Shown here piece by piece: positions 11,601-21,249 of a DNA stretch of 64,000 bases; the first letter of the stretch is position 1, and every line of letters begins with the position of its first letter. The notes under the pieces are model-generated. The model was not told where the DNA came from. It worked only from the letters and a program-made list of their open reading frames with translations, and made no database searches. The stretch is from Lycocorax pyrrhopterus obiensis. Lineage: Eukaryota > Chordata > Aves > Passeriformes > Paradisaeidae. The position numbers were made by a program, and so were the translations under genes. The DNA is taken from NCBI GenBank assembly GCA_014706295.1, contig JACSVZ010000014.1, positions 73,132,435 to 73,196,434 of the forward strand, given 5' to 3'.

Positions 11601-12301
11601 GTTCTGTGTGTTTTTGGTGACTTTGGGCATCATTCAACTCATGCAGCTCAGGCTGTTTTCACTTCCATTATGCTTGGCTCTACAAGGTCCCCTCTTCCCC
11701 CTGCCATGATCTGGGCTCACTGCTTGTGTTTCATTAGAGGGTGAAGCAGCACGACTAACAATAAACCCAAATCTCCAGTAATTTTGTAAGTTTCATACTC
11801 ACTTGCAATATTGAATTCACGCTTCAAATATCCTACAGAAGTAGCAAATTTTGTGCCTGCGTGGCTTGTAGTAGTTTTCACACTCTTTTGCTTTTACACT
11901 ATTTAGAACTCCATTTTCCCAGGGACCAGGGAAAGTCAGTGTGAGAGTCATTAAAACGTAATGAAACGTGGGACAGATGCACAGAAAACGCCCTTATTTT
12001 AAACCACGTTCACAAAACTGTGTCAAAGTTACATCTCTAACGCACCGCCAGCTTCAAAGTAATTAATTTCTGCATTAGCCCCGGGTGTTTCCAAACCTGG
12101 ACGGGAAACCACAGCCACGTCCCGGCATTCTGAACGCGGCACGAATGACAGCGTTTGAAACCTGCGCTCACCCAGCTCCGCCACAGCTCCGCGGCCACGC
12201 CCGGGTACCGACCTGTTCCCCGCGGGGCTTTGGTCCTCGGAGCCGCCGAGCCCGGCGCAGGCGAGCAGCAGCAGGAGCCGCAGGGCAGCGATCCCGTCCA
12301 T
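1032..12301 (-). CDS. ATP6AP1L: ATP6AP1L, V-ATPase accessory protein 1-like (Ac45 paralogue), six exons, 3' end off window
   Basis: Six minus-strand exons join in frame: 12301-12213, 7317-7277, 6446-6385, 4802-4561, 2184-2134 and 1275-1032 (729 nt, 243 codons, no stop). Every junction is GT-AG and every split codon closes, which is strong support for the model. Residues 1-20 are a signal peptide. A short linker follows, and from about residue 65 the sequence matches the luminal Ac45 (ATP-synt_S1) domain, with CILFWAKR, TFGV and YSFHCEHVSSL as the clearest matches. Seven N-glycosylation sequons are visible, as expected for a luminal glycoprotein. The exon with the membrane helix and cytoplasmic tail lies before position 1. 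Family knowledge: Ac45 is a type I membrane protein of the V-ATPase Vo sector, acting in lysosomes and secretory vesicles; the role of this paralogue is less clear. The neighbour RPS23 fits vertebrate synteny. The large N-terminal luminal part of Ac45 is missing. Confidence 0.9.
1420..1632 (+). mobile_element. CR1 LINE 3' fragment
   Basis: Contains the CR1 3'-UTR run on the plus strand (CTGCCCAGGGAGGGCCTGGA, then GGTCCCTTCCAGCCCC) and ends in the tail GGGATTCTGTGATT. It is 5' truncated and sits in ATP6AP1L intron 5, antisense to the gene. Confidence 0.8.
2134..2184 (-). CDS. ATP6AP1L: ATP6AP1L exon 5 (51 nt)
   Basis: The acceptor is TTTTTGACCTAG and the donor ATCAG|GTAAGT. After one completing base it reads LSLKFGDIGNLKGLVI and leaves two bases. 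This corresponds to the short Ac45 segment LSLTYERLFGTTVTFKFI in position, length and phase. Translated alone it is too short for an ORF search to find. Confidence 0.85.
2885..3045. repeat. A-rich CAAAA/CAAAC simple repeat
   Basis: About 160 bp almost wholly of A and C on the plus strand in irregular CAAAA, CAAAC and CCAAAA units, inside ATP6AP1L intron 4. An A-rich low-complexity tract; the open minus-strand frame across it (FVLGFGICFG-like) is a by-product of composition. Confidence 0.85.
3393..3422. repeat. Perfect 13-bp inverted repeat with TTTT loop
   Basis: AGAGAATGGAATA, four T, then its exact reverse complement. It lies in an AT-rich part of ATP6AP1L intron 4 and would form a hairpin in either strand. 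Too short for a microRNA precursor. Confidence 0.85.
3946..4010. repeat. Direct repeat of TCTCACTCAGGGTGAGAA, spacing 47 bp
   Basis: The same 18 bases occur at 3946-3963 and 3993-4010. Each copy contains the inverted arms CTCAC/GTGAG. Within ATP6AP1L intron 4; no function is inferred. Confidence 0.8.
4561..4802 (-). CDS. ATP6AP1L: ATP6AP1L exon 4: first part of the Ac45 luminal domain
   Basis: The acceptor GTCCCTCAG is followed by codons beginning VVSYNLSGGGQW. Further on are CILFWAKRITIRF and LTEKTFGVRATVDV, aligning with the ILFWAQ...LTPLTFGV stretch of vertebrate Ac45. Sequons NLS, NVT, NGT, NHS and NCS are present, with two cysteines. The donor GCCGT|GTAAGG leaves two bases. This exon is decisive for family assignment. 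Confidence 0.93.
5649..5686. repeat. (GT)19 microsatellite
   Basis: Nineteen uninterrupted GT units on the plus strand, CA on the gene strand, in ATP6AP1L intron 3. Likely polymorphic. Confidence 0.97.
6385..6446 (-). CDS. ATP6AP1L: ATP6AP1L exon 3 (62 nt)
   Basis: The acceptor is TTCTTGTGCAG and the donor CACAG|GTGATG. Two bases complete the codon left by exon 2, then 20 codons read QRYNGGVKTKLNINRVAIAQ and end in phase 0, exactly the phase needed by the next exon. It encodes the luminal linker before the Ac45 domain. Confidence 0.7.
7102..7134. repeat. Two adjacent perfect palindromes with TTTAAA cores
   Basis: ATCCTTTAAAGGAT at 7102-7115 and TACCCTTTAAAGGGTA at 7119-7134, three bases apart, in ATP6AP1L intron 2 shortly downstream of the exon 2 donor. 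Confidence 0.85.
7277..7317 (-). CDS. ATP6AP1L: ATP6AP1L exon 2 (41 nt)
   Basis: A pyrimidine-rich acceptor (CTCCTCTCTCCTAG) precedes it and a consensus donor (ATG|GTAAGG) follows. One base completes the codon split by exon 1; 13 codons (SHEFSDQDSLQRN) and one leftover base follow. No homology to Ac45 is recognised, so support comes from splice sites and phase. Confidence 0.65.
7318..12212 (-). other. ATP6AP1L: ATP6AP1L intron 1, no further exon recognised
   Basis: About 4.9 kb between the signal-peptide exon and exon 2. Several donor-like motifs occur (for example near 8557, 10014 and 11797 on the minus strand), but no stretch combines splice sites, the required phase and similarity to Ac45. 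AT-rich unique sequence otherwise; no repeats recognised. Confidence 0.55.
12213..12301 (-). CDS. ATP6AP1L: ATP6AP1L exon 1: start codon and signal peptide
   Basis: Translation from the ATG at 12301 gives MDGIAALRLLLLLACAGLGG followed by SEDQSPAGN: a charged start, an eight-residue hydrophobic core and small residues before a likely cleavage site near residue 20. The donor reads CAG|GTCGGT and leaves two bases (AG) of a split codon. The start is chosen because it opens the signal peptide, sits in a CpG-rich block, and has G at +4. Reading on past the donor gives only non-conserved sequence. Confidence 0.8.
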
Positions 12302-12398
12302 GGAGAAGCGCGGAGCCCCTCCACGCCCGGCACATCAGCGCCGTGCTCCAGGGCCGGGGCTGGGCGGGGCGGGGGCGGCCACTGCGGGCGGAGCCGCC
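12302..12398 (-). promoter_or_regulatory. ATP6AP1L: ATP6AP1L GC-rich promoter region
   Basis: Between the start codon and the minisatellite lie GC boxes (GGGCGGGGCGGGGGCGG near 12362 and GGGCGG near 12386 on the plus strand) in a CpG-dense block that extends into exon 1. No TATA box is seen. The minisatellite's sense strand carries very many ATGs, so a working transcript probably starts inside this interval; this is inference. Confidence 0.5.
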
Positions 12399-13020
12399 GC
12401 TCCATCCCCGCTCCATCCCTGCTCTATTCCCGCTCCATCCCTGTTTTGGCCCCGCTCCATCCCCGCTCCATCCCTGACCCGTCCCCGCTCCATCCCCGCT
12501 CCATTCCTGACCCATCCCCGCTCCATCCCCGTTCCGTCCCCCTTCCGTCCCCCTTCCGTCCCCGCTCCATCCTTGACGCATCCCCGCTCCATCCCTTCTC
12601 TATTCCCGCTCCATCCCCGCTCTATTCCCGCTCCATCCCCGCTCCATCCCTGTTTTGGCCCCGCTCCATCCTTGACCCATCCCCGCTCCATCCCTGCTCT
12701 ATTCCCGCTCCATCCCTGCTCCACCTCCACTCCATCCCCGCTCCATCCCTGACCCGTCCCCGCTCCATCCCCGCTCCATTCCTGACCCATCCCCGCTCCA
12801 TCCCCCTCCATCCCCGCTCCATCCCTGACCCATCCCCGCTCCATCCCCGCTCCATCCCCGCTCCATCCCCGCTCCATCCCTGCTCTATTCCCGCTCCATC
12901 CCCACTCCATCCCCGCTCCATCCCCGCTCTATTCCCGCCACATCCCCGCTCCATCCCAGCTCCATCCCCGCTCCATCCCTGCCCCATCCCCGCTCCATCC
13001 CTGCTCCCTCCCCGCTCCAG
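12399..13020. repeat. GC-rich minisatellite, 12-bp unit CCCCGCTCCATC
   Basis: About fifty units of CCCCGCTCCATC and variants (CCCTGCTCTATT, CTGACCCATC, CTGTTTTGGC). Blocks of variants recur about 210-275 bp apart, which suggests higher-order duplication. A multiple-of-three unit keeps frames open on both strands, so the long SIPAPSPLHP-type and MERGWSGDGA-type reading frames here are not genes. The minus strand has GGGG runs separated by seven bases, compatible with G-quadruplex formation. Confidence 0.97.
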
Positions 13021-13469
13021 CCGCCCTCCCTTTGCCCCCCGCACCTGCCGGATCCCTCCTGCAGCAGTGATCACTTGGTGTGGGGAAATTGTACCGGGTG
13101 AGAGCTGCTTGCTAAGGGGGAAGAAGGCATTAGATCACATGGGCTCTAAAATCATGCCGAGGTTCACCTCTTATCTGTACTTAACTCTAACCTTAGAGGG
13201 AGGTGAGGGTGATGTTCACAAGCAGCTCTGGAATTTCTCCTTCCGTTCACAGCAAGAATTGCATGTATTTTGAACTCTTATAATACCTCCTGTCATCTGT
13301 ATATTATATAGATGAGACAGATACATGTGTGTTATATATCTTGACTTTACAGATGTGAAAGCAAGACACTGCAAGCCTCGGAGCCAAATGTTTGGAAGCA
13401 GTTTCCTTTCTTCACCACTCATTCAGTTAGTGTGTGTCCAGCTTTCTGCATCAATTGTTTCAGTGCTTT

Positions 13470-13735
13470 GAATTCAAAGATTACTGAGTGGTTTGGGTAG
13501 GAAGGGATCTTAAAAGTCACCCAGTGCCACCCCCTGCCATGGTCAGGGACACTTTCCACTATCCCAGGTTGCTCCAAGCCCCAGTGTCCAGCCTGGCCTT
13601 GGACACTGCCAGGGATCCAGGGGCAGCCACAGCTTCTCTGGGCACCCTGTGCCAGGGCCTGCCCACCCTCACAGGGACCAATTCCTTCCCAAAATCCCAT
13701 CCATCCCTGCCCTCTGGCAGTGGGGAGCTCTAGGC
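13470..13735 (-). mobile_element. CR1 LINE 3' fragment
   Basis: Reverse complement of the CR1 3' region: TGGTTTGGGTAGGAAGGGAT at the 3' end, then CAGCCTGGCCTTGGACACTG and CCAATTCCTTCCCAAAATCC. 5' truncated, in the ATP6AP1L-RPS23 intergenic region. Confidence 0.9.
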
Positions 13736-13889
13736 CCGGCCACAGCTATGCAATGCCCAGGAAATCACAGTGTCTGCGTTTTTGGGCTGCCAGATCGAGA
13801 CACCAAAGCCCACACACATCACTGTGAATATGGGGCCTGGCTCTGGGTTGTTCTCAGGAGGTCTGTGGGTCACACACAGTGGTACCCCT

Positions 13890-13985
13890 GAGAATCATGG
13901 AGTCATAGAATGGTTTGGGCTGGAAGGGACCTTAGAGGTCATCCAGTCCCAAAACCCTTAAATACCAGGCAGGACACAGCCATGC
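13890..13985 (-). mobile_element. CR1 LINE 3' end, short fragment
   Basis: Starts with tail-type repeats AGAATCATGGAGTCATAGAA, followed by TGGTTTGGGCTGGAAGGGAC and a divergent remainder. A second, independent copy next to the previous one. Confidence 0.85.
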
Positions 13986-13999
13986 ACCAATCCATAGGC

Positions 14000-15270
14000 A
14001 TCAGACACCCACTCCTGTCCTACTGCCTGCTGCTGTGACCATCAGTGAAGCTTCACTCTGATGATTAACAGCTCCTGCCTGTTGCGTTCCAGATATTAGA
14101 GAAGGATTGGGGCTTTAGCATTGCAACCATTAAAAAGGATTTGCCATCTTAATTCATTTCTCCTCCTGGGATGCAGAGGGTATCTGCTCATCTTCAAAAT
14201 CCCCCAACAGCTTGTCCTCCTTAGAGCAGCTTCTATCCAATTTAAGGAGTAAAGATACTTATGTGAGAATCCCAGACTGAAAAATGAGATGAGGGAACGC
14301 AGGATTAAGCAAAAACCACTTGAAAATAACTGCTAAATTTTCTGAGAAGCACCAGGAATGCATGATGCTAAGCTGAGAACAATTACACCAGCAGAGTCAC
14401 AGGGCTCAGGTAAAAAACTTGAGCAGCCCTGGGAAGGGACAGAAGCATCACACACTCTTCTAAGCAGTGTGAGGTCACTAATGTCACTGCTCAGTGCCTC
14501 AGCCCTCCTGAGTCCTAAATACATGGAGGGAAAGGCACAGAGAGGCTTTCTGGTGGTGCCTTGAGATTTGATCCATGCGCATCCATTTCCTGAGTGCTCT
14601 TCATCCACTTGGGAGTAAAAGCTAAGAAATATAAAGTCTCAGAAATATGAACTAGTATGGCCCAAAAGAAAGAAAAAATGTGTCCTTTGAGGGCAGAGCA
14701 AGTGGAAGAAAGTAGCATAAACAGACAACCCAGAAAACACCTAGCACCAAACTGCCAGCATAGGTCAAACCTGAACAAATCAGTGCAAATATCCTGACTT
14801 CCTCAGTGTGTATTAATGCCAGGGGTGCTGATATTAAATCACTAATCAGCAATCACCTGAAAAAAACGTTGAAGCAAAGAGCAAGAAGAAAAGTCTTTCC
14901 TCGCCCCTTGACTCTTGCTGATAATAACAGCAATTCAACGTTTCTTAAAAATGCGGGTTTTTTATGAGGTTCCAACATAAACAAATATACTTGGTACCTA
15001 AAAAGAAATTAGATCCTCATTCTGGTGAAGAATGATGACAAAATCAGCATCTCTGCATTACTGGGCTTTAAAAGAAAGTCTGAGTAGAGCCTTGCATGGA
15101 GCAGTCCTGACAAGGGCAGGGTTAGGGGAGCTCTTGTGATTCAGTTACTCAATTGCTGTTGTACTTTTGTCTAGTTTGTGTTGAAATCAACTGGGAAAAG
15201 CCTCATTTTTGAACTTTTTGTGGCCACAAAGGCCAGAAGTGAACCACCTGCAGGGCAAAGTCAATGGGAA
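14000..15270. other. Intergenic sequence without recognised features
   Basis: Roughly 1.3 kb of AT-rich sequence between CR1 copies. No coding similarity, RNA gene or obvious regulatory structure is seen. Confidence 0.5.
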
Positions 15271-15277
15271 GTCAACA

Positions 15278-15560
15278 GAATCTCAGAATCCCAGAATCCC
15301 TGAGGTTGGAAAAGCCCTCCCAGCCCATGGAGTCCCAGCTGTGCCCGATGCCCACCCTGTCCCCAGCCCAGAGCTCTGAGTGCCACCTCCAGGCATTCCT
15401 TGGATACCTCCAGGGATGGGCACTCCAAACCTCCCTGGGCAGCGCCTGCCAAGGCCTGAGCACCCTTTCCATGGGGAAATTCCCGCTGATGTCCAATCTG
15501 AGACTCCCCTGGCACAGCCTGAGGATGTTTCCTCTTGTCCTGTTGTTTGCAGCCCACAGG
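15278..15560 (-). mobile_element. CR1 LINE 3' fragment
   Basis: Tail AGAATCTCAGAATCCCAGAA, then GAGGTTGGAAAAGCCCTCCC, CTGTCCCCAGCCCAGAGCTC and CATGGGGAAATTCCCGCTGA. Same subfamily as the copy near 53.5 kb, with which it shares nearly its whole length. Confidence 0.9.
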
Positions 15561-16439
15561 ATGGGCTAAGGTAGGCTAAAAGTGTCCAGTATTCCAAGTA
15601 AAAGGGTTAAACTACTGTTCATCATCTTCCCCCCCCACCCCCATTTGGGGATGAGGTGGTGGTGGTGATTACTTCTGATGCAGAACTCCTCCTCTGACGA
15701 TCAGGCAGCAAGGTGCCACTTGTCTGCTCCCCATCTCCTGCTGAGGCAGCTCAGACATTCCCACCCCCAGGAAGGGGGCAGTGCAGCTCTTACTGTTCTT
15801 TAAACAATGCGCTTTTTTAATTTACCTCGTAGGGAAGGTAATTATATTCAGTTCAAGTCAGGCTCACAGTTCCGTCAGGGCTGCGAACGCAGTCAGAGAG
15901 TGACAGGTCAGAGGTGGCACCCTGCCCATCCCCAGTGTGTCACTGCTGTCCAGCCACCCCCTGCCACACAGAGTGACCACACGGACACTCATGGACACCC
16001 TGGGCTGACAGCTGTGCTGCCTGGTGCTGCAGCAGTTGTGCACACGCTGGGCTTGCCTGCCATAAAGACGGATAATTTCTCCCTGTGGCTGTGTCTCCTC
16101 GGGCACATACAGCACAGATCATTTCCAGCTGTTTGCAGTCACCTCCCAGTGCCACATCAGGTCACCGTGAAGCTTCCTAAACTAACCAAAGTGTGAGGTG
16201 TCAGCCACCGTGCAGGTCTCAGCCCTGAACATATCAGTCCATCCTTTCAATCTAATGTAGCATTGCTGCTCTGATTTGCAGCGCACTGACAATGCTACGG
16301 AAGCACGGACAGAAAACTGGCCTTTAAATACAGAAAAATCTTGTCTCAGTTCCAACACAGTCCTCCCTCTGGGAAACTAACCAGGCCAAAAACCCTTTCT
16401 GTGTCCTTCTGGGATGGGATGCAAAAATTAATCCTGTTA

Positions 16440-16655
16440 CAACTCTTTGCTGCTTCCCAGTGAGGGTGGTGAAGCCCAGAGCAGCTGTGGCTGCCCCTGG
16501 ATCCCTGGCAGTGTCCAAGGCCAGGCTGGACACTGGGGCTTGGAGCAGCCTGGGACAGTGGGAGGTGTCCCTGCCCATGGCACGGGGTGGGAGTGGATGG
16601 GCTTTAGGGTTCTATCCAACCCAAAACAGCCTGCGATTCTGGGATTACTGTCTGG
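16440..16655 (+). mobile_element. CR1 LINE 3' fragment
   Basis: CCAGAGCAGCTGTGGCTGCC, CAAGGCCAGGCTGGACACTG and GGGACAGTGGGAGGTGTCCC in order, ending with TGCGATTCTGGGATTAC. Plus strand, 5' truncated. Confidence 0.9.
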
Positions 16656-17034
16656 TCCGTGCACCATTCCCCATGTCCCCAAAGGATCCCAACCCTGAGA
16701 AACCCCCCTGCAGACTCCAGGCCTACATCCACCTTCAGGGAAACTACCCCAAAAAAACCCCACAAGAAGCCCAGTGTGTGTCACAGCCCAGCTGTCCCTG
16801 GCTGTGCAGCGCTGCAGGACGCCAGGCATCAGAGATCAGATTATACTGGGAGTTTTAGGATAAGTGGTAGGATTTTGGGTGGATTTGTCTGCTTGGCCAA
16901 CCGAGACATTTAATTTTAGAAGCGCTTATCTGGCAGCACTGGTGCTCTCCAAAGAGAACAGCTGCCCACAGTGCCCTGAGGGCTGTGCCCAGGGGAGGTC
17001 CTGAAAAAGGTAGGAGTCCCAGACTCTCTGTGGG

Positions 17035-17115
17035 TCCCAGAATCACAGAATGGCTTGGGTTGGACACTCATGGTCACCTCGCTCCAACCCCCTGCCATGG
17101 GACACCTTCCAGGGG
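17035..17115 (-). mobile_element. CR1 LINE 3' end, short fragment
   Basis: CAGAATCACAGAATGGCTTG followed by GGTTGGACACTCATGGTCAC and CCCCCTGCCATGGGACACC, the usual last 80 bases of a CR1 in reverse complement. Confidence 0.85.
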
Positions 17116-18139
17116 GATGCCTTGGGGCCACCTGTGCCTGCACACCTCTCACTCATTACCCTTAATTGGCTTTATACTTATTTGTTGTCTTGCTTAACTA
17201 GCACATTTGTTCTTAACTCTTATTACTGACTTTATTTCAGTTATTAAATTATTCGTATCTGAACCCATTTTTGGTACAATTCCCCTTCAGGAGAGGGACG
17301 GGAATGAGGAAGAGGCTGTGTGGTGTTTAGCAGCAATCTGGGCTTAAACCATGACATATTGAAGCCAAGAAAAGCCCAGCACTAATTTTGAAGAATGTGG
17401 TGAAATGAAGAAAAGCTGTCTTAACAGAAGTATCTCAAAGTCCTGGTGTAGTTTAAAAAGAAAGAGCAAACCCCAAAGCAGCTTCATGGCAAACCATCTC
17501 TTTCCCAGATCTTGACCTCTTAATGAGTATTTGTCCAATAAATGCCAGTTTGTTATGGCACATTTATGTTATATTCACCAATTGCCTTCCTAGTCAGCTT
17601 TTAAGTATTCCCAGTATTCCTAACACTGCAAAGCAAAGCTGCAGCATTTTCGCAAGACAGACTTCCCTGGTTTTAAAATTATCAAACAGAAACTGCATTC
17701 CAACATTGGAACTGCATCTTCAAGAGCTGCTTTTCATAATGGTAATGTTTTCCCCTCCAAGCGTTGGTGGGGTTTATGGTTTTTGTTTGGGATTACATGA
17801 GGTTTCTTTTGCGGGGACAGGTTGGATTTTTATAATATTTAAATTTTTTTTATTACTTATTCTATAAAGATTGAATGTAAACCTAGCCATACATAAACAC
17901 ACAAAGCGTGTATTTTGTACTTAAGCCGTGAGCACAGGCTGTGTTAAGAAATACGTGTTTATATGCAATTACTCTTCAGAGTCATTCCCAAAAGGGATGG
18001 GAACGTTCATGATTTGGATTGACGCAGTTTGGCAGCGTGGACTGAGGCAGCCTTCAAAACTGAGCAGTACAAGCTTGTTTGTGTCACAGGACTTCGCTGT
18101 GTGCAGATCTGCTAGCGGGCAGCACAGTAATTAAAGTCA

Positions 18140-18292
18140 CAATGCCCCTGGATCCCTGGAAGTGTTCCAGGCCAGGCTGGACGGGCCTTGGAGCCCCCTG
18201 GGACAGTGGAAGGTGTCCCTGCCCATGGCAGGGGTGGCACTGGAAGGGTTCAAGGTGCCTCCCAACTCAAACCATTCCATGATTCCATGGAA
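18140..18292 (+). mobile_element. CR1 LINE 3' fragment
   Basis: CCCTGGATCCCTGGAAGTGT, CCTGGGACAGTGGAAGGTGT and a tail CCATTCCATGATTCCATGG. It abuts an oppositely oriented CR1 at 18303, giving a tail-to-tail arrangement. Confidence 0.9.
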
Positions 18293-18302
18293 AGCTGGAA
18301 GT

Positions 18303-18600
18303 TAGAATCACGGAGCCATCTAGGTTGGAAAAGATCCATAAAACCAGTGAGTCCAGCCATCCCCAGCATGGCCAAGGCCACCACTGCCCCATGTCCCCAG
18401 GTGCCACATCCACACGGCTTTAAATCCCATGGGCATGGGGACCCCACCCCTGCTCAGGGCAGACAGCCCTTTCCAGGAAGGAATTTCCCCAATATCCAAC
18501 CTGAACCTCTCCTGCTGCAACTTTAGGCCATTTTCTCTTGACCTGTTGCTTCTTCCAGGGTAGAAGATCTGCATCCCACCTCAGCACAGGCTCCTTCCAG
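18303..18600 (-). mobile_element. CR1-like 3' segment, tail of a possible composite SINE
   Basis: The 3' end (AGAATCACGGAGCCATCTAG) is at 18305. Upstream on the minus strand come CR1 3' sequences including GCAGGAGAGGTTCAGGTTGG. About 60 bp further upstream on the same strand is a tRNA-like sequence (18664-18732). A tRNA-derived head followed by a CR1 tail is the layout of CR1-mobilised SINEs known in songbirds. Equally, a truncated CR1 may just lie next to an unrelated tRNA-like piece. Confidence 0.7.
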
Positions 18601-18663
18601 GCAGGAATCCTGGCTCCAGCCCCACCAGGCCTCCTGGGCACAGTCCCTGCCAGCCCACATGCC

Positions 18664-18732
18664 TGCCTCCCGCGGGACTTGAACCCACGACCTCCGGGGC
18701 TGCAACCCTCCGTACCAAGGATGCCGAAAGGC
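18664..18732 (-). pseudogene. tRNA-like sequence, Cys-type (GCA) anticodon loop
   Basis: Read on the minus strand, 69 nt fold partly as a tRNA. The acceptor stem GCCTTTC/GGGAGGC pairs at all seven positions (two G-U). The D arm has three pairs around TTGGTAC. The anticodon loop is TTGCAGC on three G-C pairs. The T arm GTGGG-TTCAAGT-CCCGC has all five pairs and an intact B box (GTTCAAGTC). The D arm and two anticodon-stem pairs are defective and the A box is degenerate, so I read it as a tRNA relic or SINE head, not a working tRNA. Confidence 0.55.
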
Positions 18733-19225
18733 CTCCGTGGGAATATGGGCCCACTCAAATAAACAAAACCTGCAGTTTTACATGTCGGTAATAACAATCA
18801 GATGATCTTTCATCGGCAGTTCTGCATGCCAGTAATAACCAGGAGTTCCTCTGCGCGGGCTGGGAAGTCTGCTTTGGTGGGAAAGGTCACCACACATGGC
18901 CACACCACACATGGCCACACCACACACCGACTCGTCCCTGTGGCCAGGTGAGGGTGAAAAGAGCTGGGGCACACGTGTGCATGTGTAGTAAGAGCCGTCA
19001 AATTGATAAGCGTGTGTAGAAAGCTTTTTGGAAACGGGCATAACGCTTTTGGAATGTAAAAACACATTTGTGTAACAAATGGTATACAATCTACAGAAGT
19101 GAGCACCTCGGTGTGAGTGACTGGAAGAGAGGTCCTCAATGCACGCAGTGCTGTAATAAACCGATGTCGGGTTTCTACGTCTAACTCTGATTCCAAACTT
19201 TTCTTTCCCAGTTTTCTCAGGCCGG

Positions 19226-19311
19226 GACACGAACCCGCGGCACCGGGGCTCGAACCCGCGGTTCCGAAGCGGGCTGGGGTCCTTCCAGCGCCGCCCTGCC
19301 GGGACTCGAAC
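19226..19311 (-). promoter_or_regulatory. Cluster of TFIIIC B-box-like motifs upstream of RPS23
   Basis: On the minus strand, GTTCGAGTC (19303-19311) and GTTCGAGCC (19247-19255) fit the B-box consensus GWTCRANNC; GTTCGTGTC (19226-19234) differs at one base. Each lies in a GC-rich tRNA 3'-half-like context (CCGCGGGTTCGAGCCCC and similar). None folds as a full tRNA. They sit about 120-210 bp upstream of the RPS23 start site. Confidence 0.5.
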
Positions 19312-19399
19312 CGGCGGTCTTCCTGCTCGCTGGGCTGCCCTCGCGGTGCCTGTCGGTATTTCGGTCAGGCGCGGCGAGGACAGCCCGCGCGGGTCCTGT

Positions 19400-19469
19400 C
19401 GAGCGCGGCTATAGGCGGCGGGCGCGGAGCGTCCTCCCTCTTTTCTCGCTCGGCAGCCGCGCGGAGAAG
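19400..19469 (+). promoter_or_regulatory. RPS23: RPS23 core promoter and 5'TOP leader
   Basis: A pyrimidine run TCCTCCCTCTTTTCTC at 19432-19447 has the form of a terminal oligopyrimidine start, which places ribosomal-protein mRNAs under mTOR/LARP1 translational control. A TATA-like TATAGG at 19410-19415 lies about 25 bases upstream. The implied 5' UTR is only about 30-37 nt. The surroundings are CpG rich. Confidence 0.8.
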
Positions 19470-21148
<1,679 letters not shown>

Positions 21149-21174
21149 ATGCTCACCAGTCTGACAAGATCACC

Positions 21175-21180
21175 AATAAA
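21175..21180 (+). terminator. RPS23: RPS23 polyadenylation signal AATAAA
   Basis: A canonical AATAAA 27 bases after the stop, followed by T-rich and GT-rich sequence. The 3' UTR is therefore very short, as usual for ribosomal-protein genes. Confidence 0.93.
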
Positions 21181-21249
21181 ATCTTTGATTTAAAATGAGT
21201 GCGGTGCTTGTTATTCAGGGGCTGCTGGAGGAGGAGAGGGGACAGTCAC

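Noticed and set aside
11797..11835. Small ATP6AP1L exon with good acceptor (TTCTGTAG) and donor (GTGAGT) in intron 1
   Set aside because: In the phase set by exon 1 it runs into TGA after four codons.
19303..19370. A functional tRNA around the GTTCGAGTC motif on the minus strand
   Set aside because: The T stem has mismatches, no acceptor stem pairs and no A box or anticodon arm is present; only the B-box module is supported.
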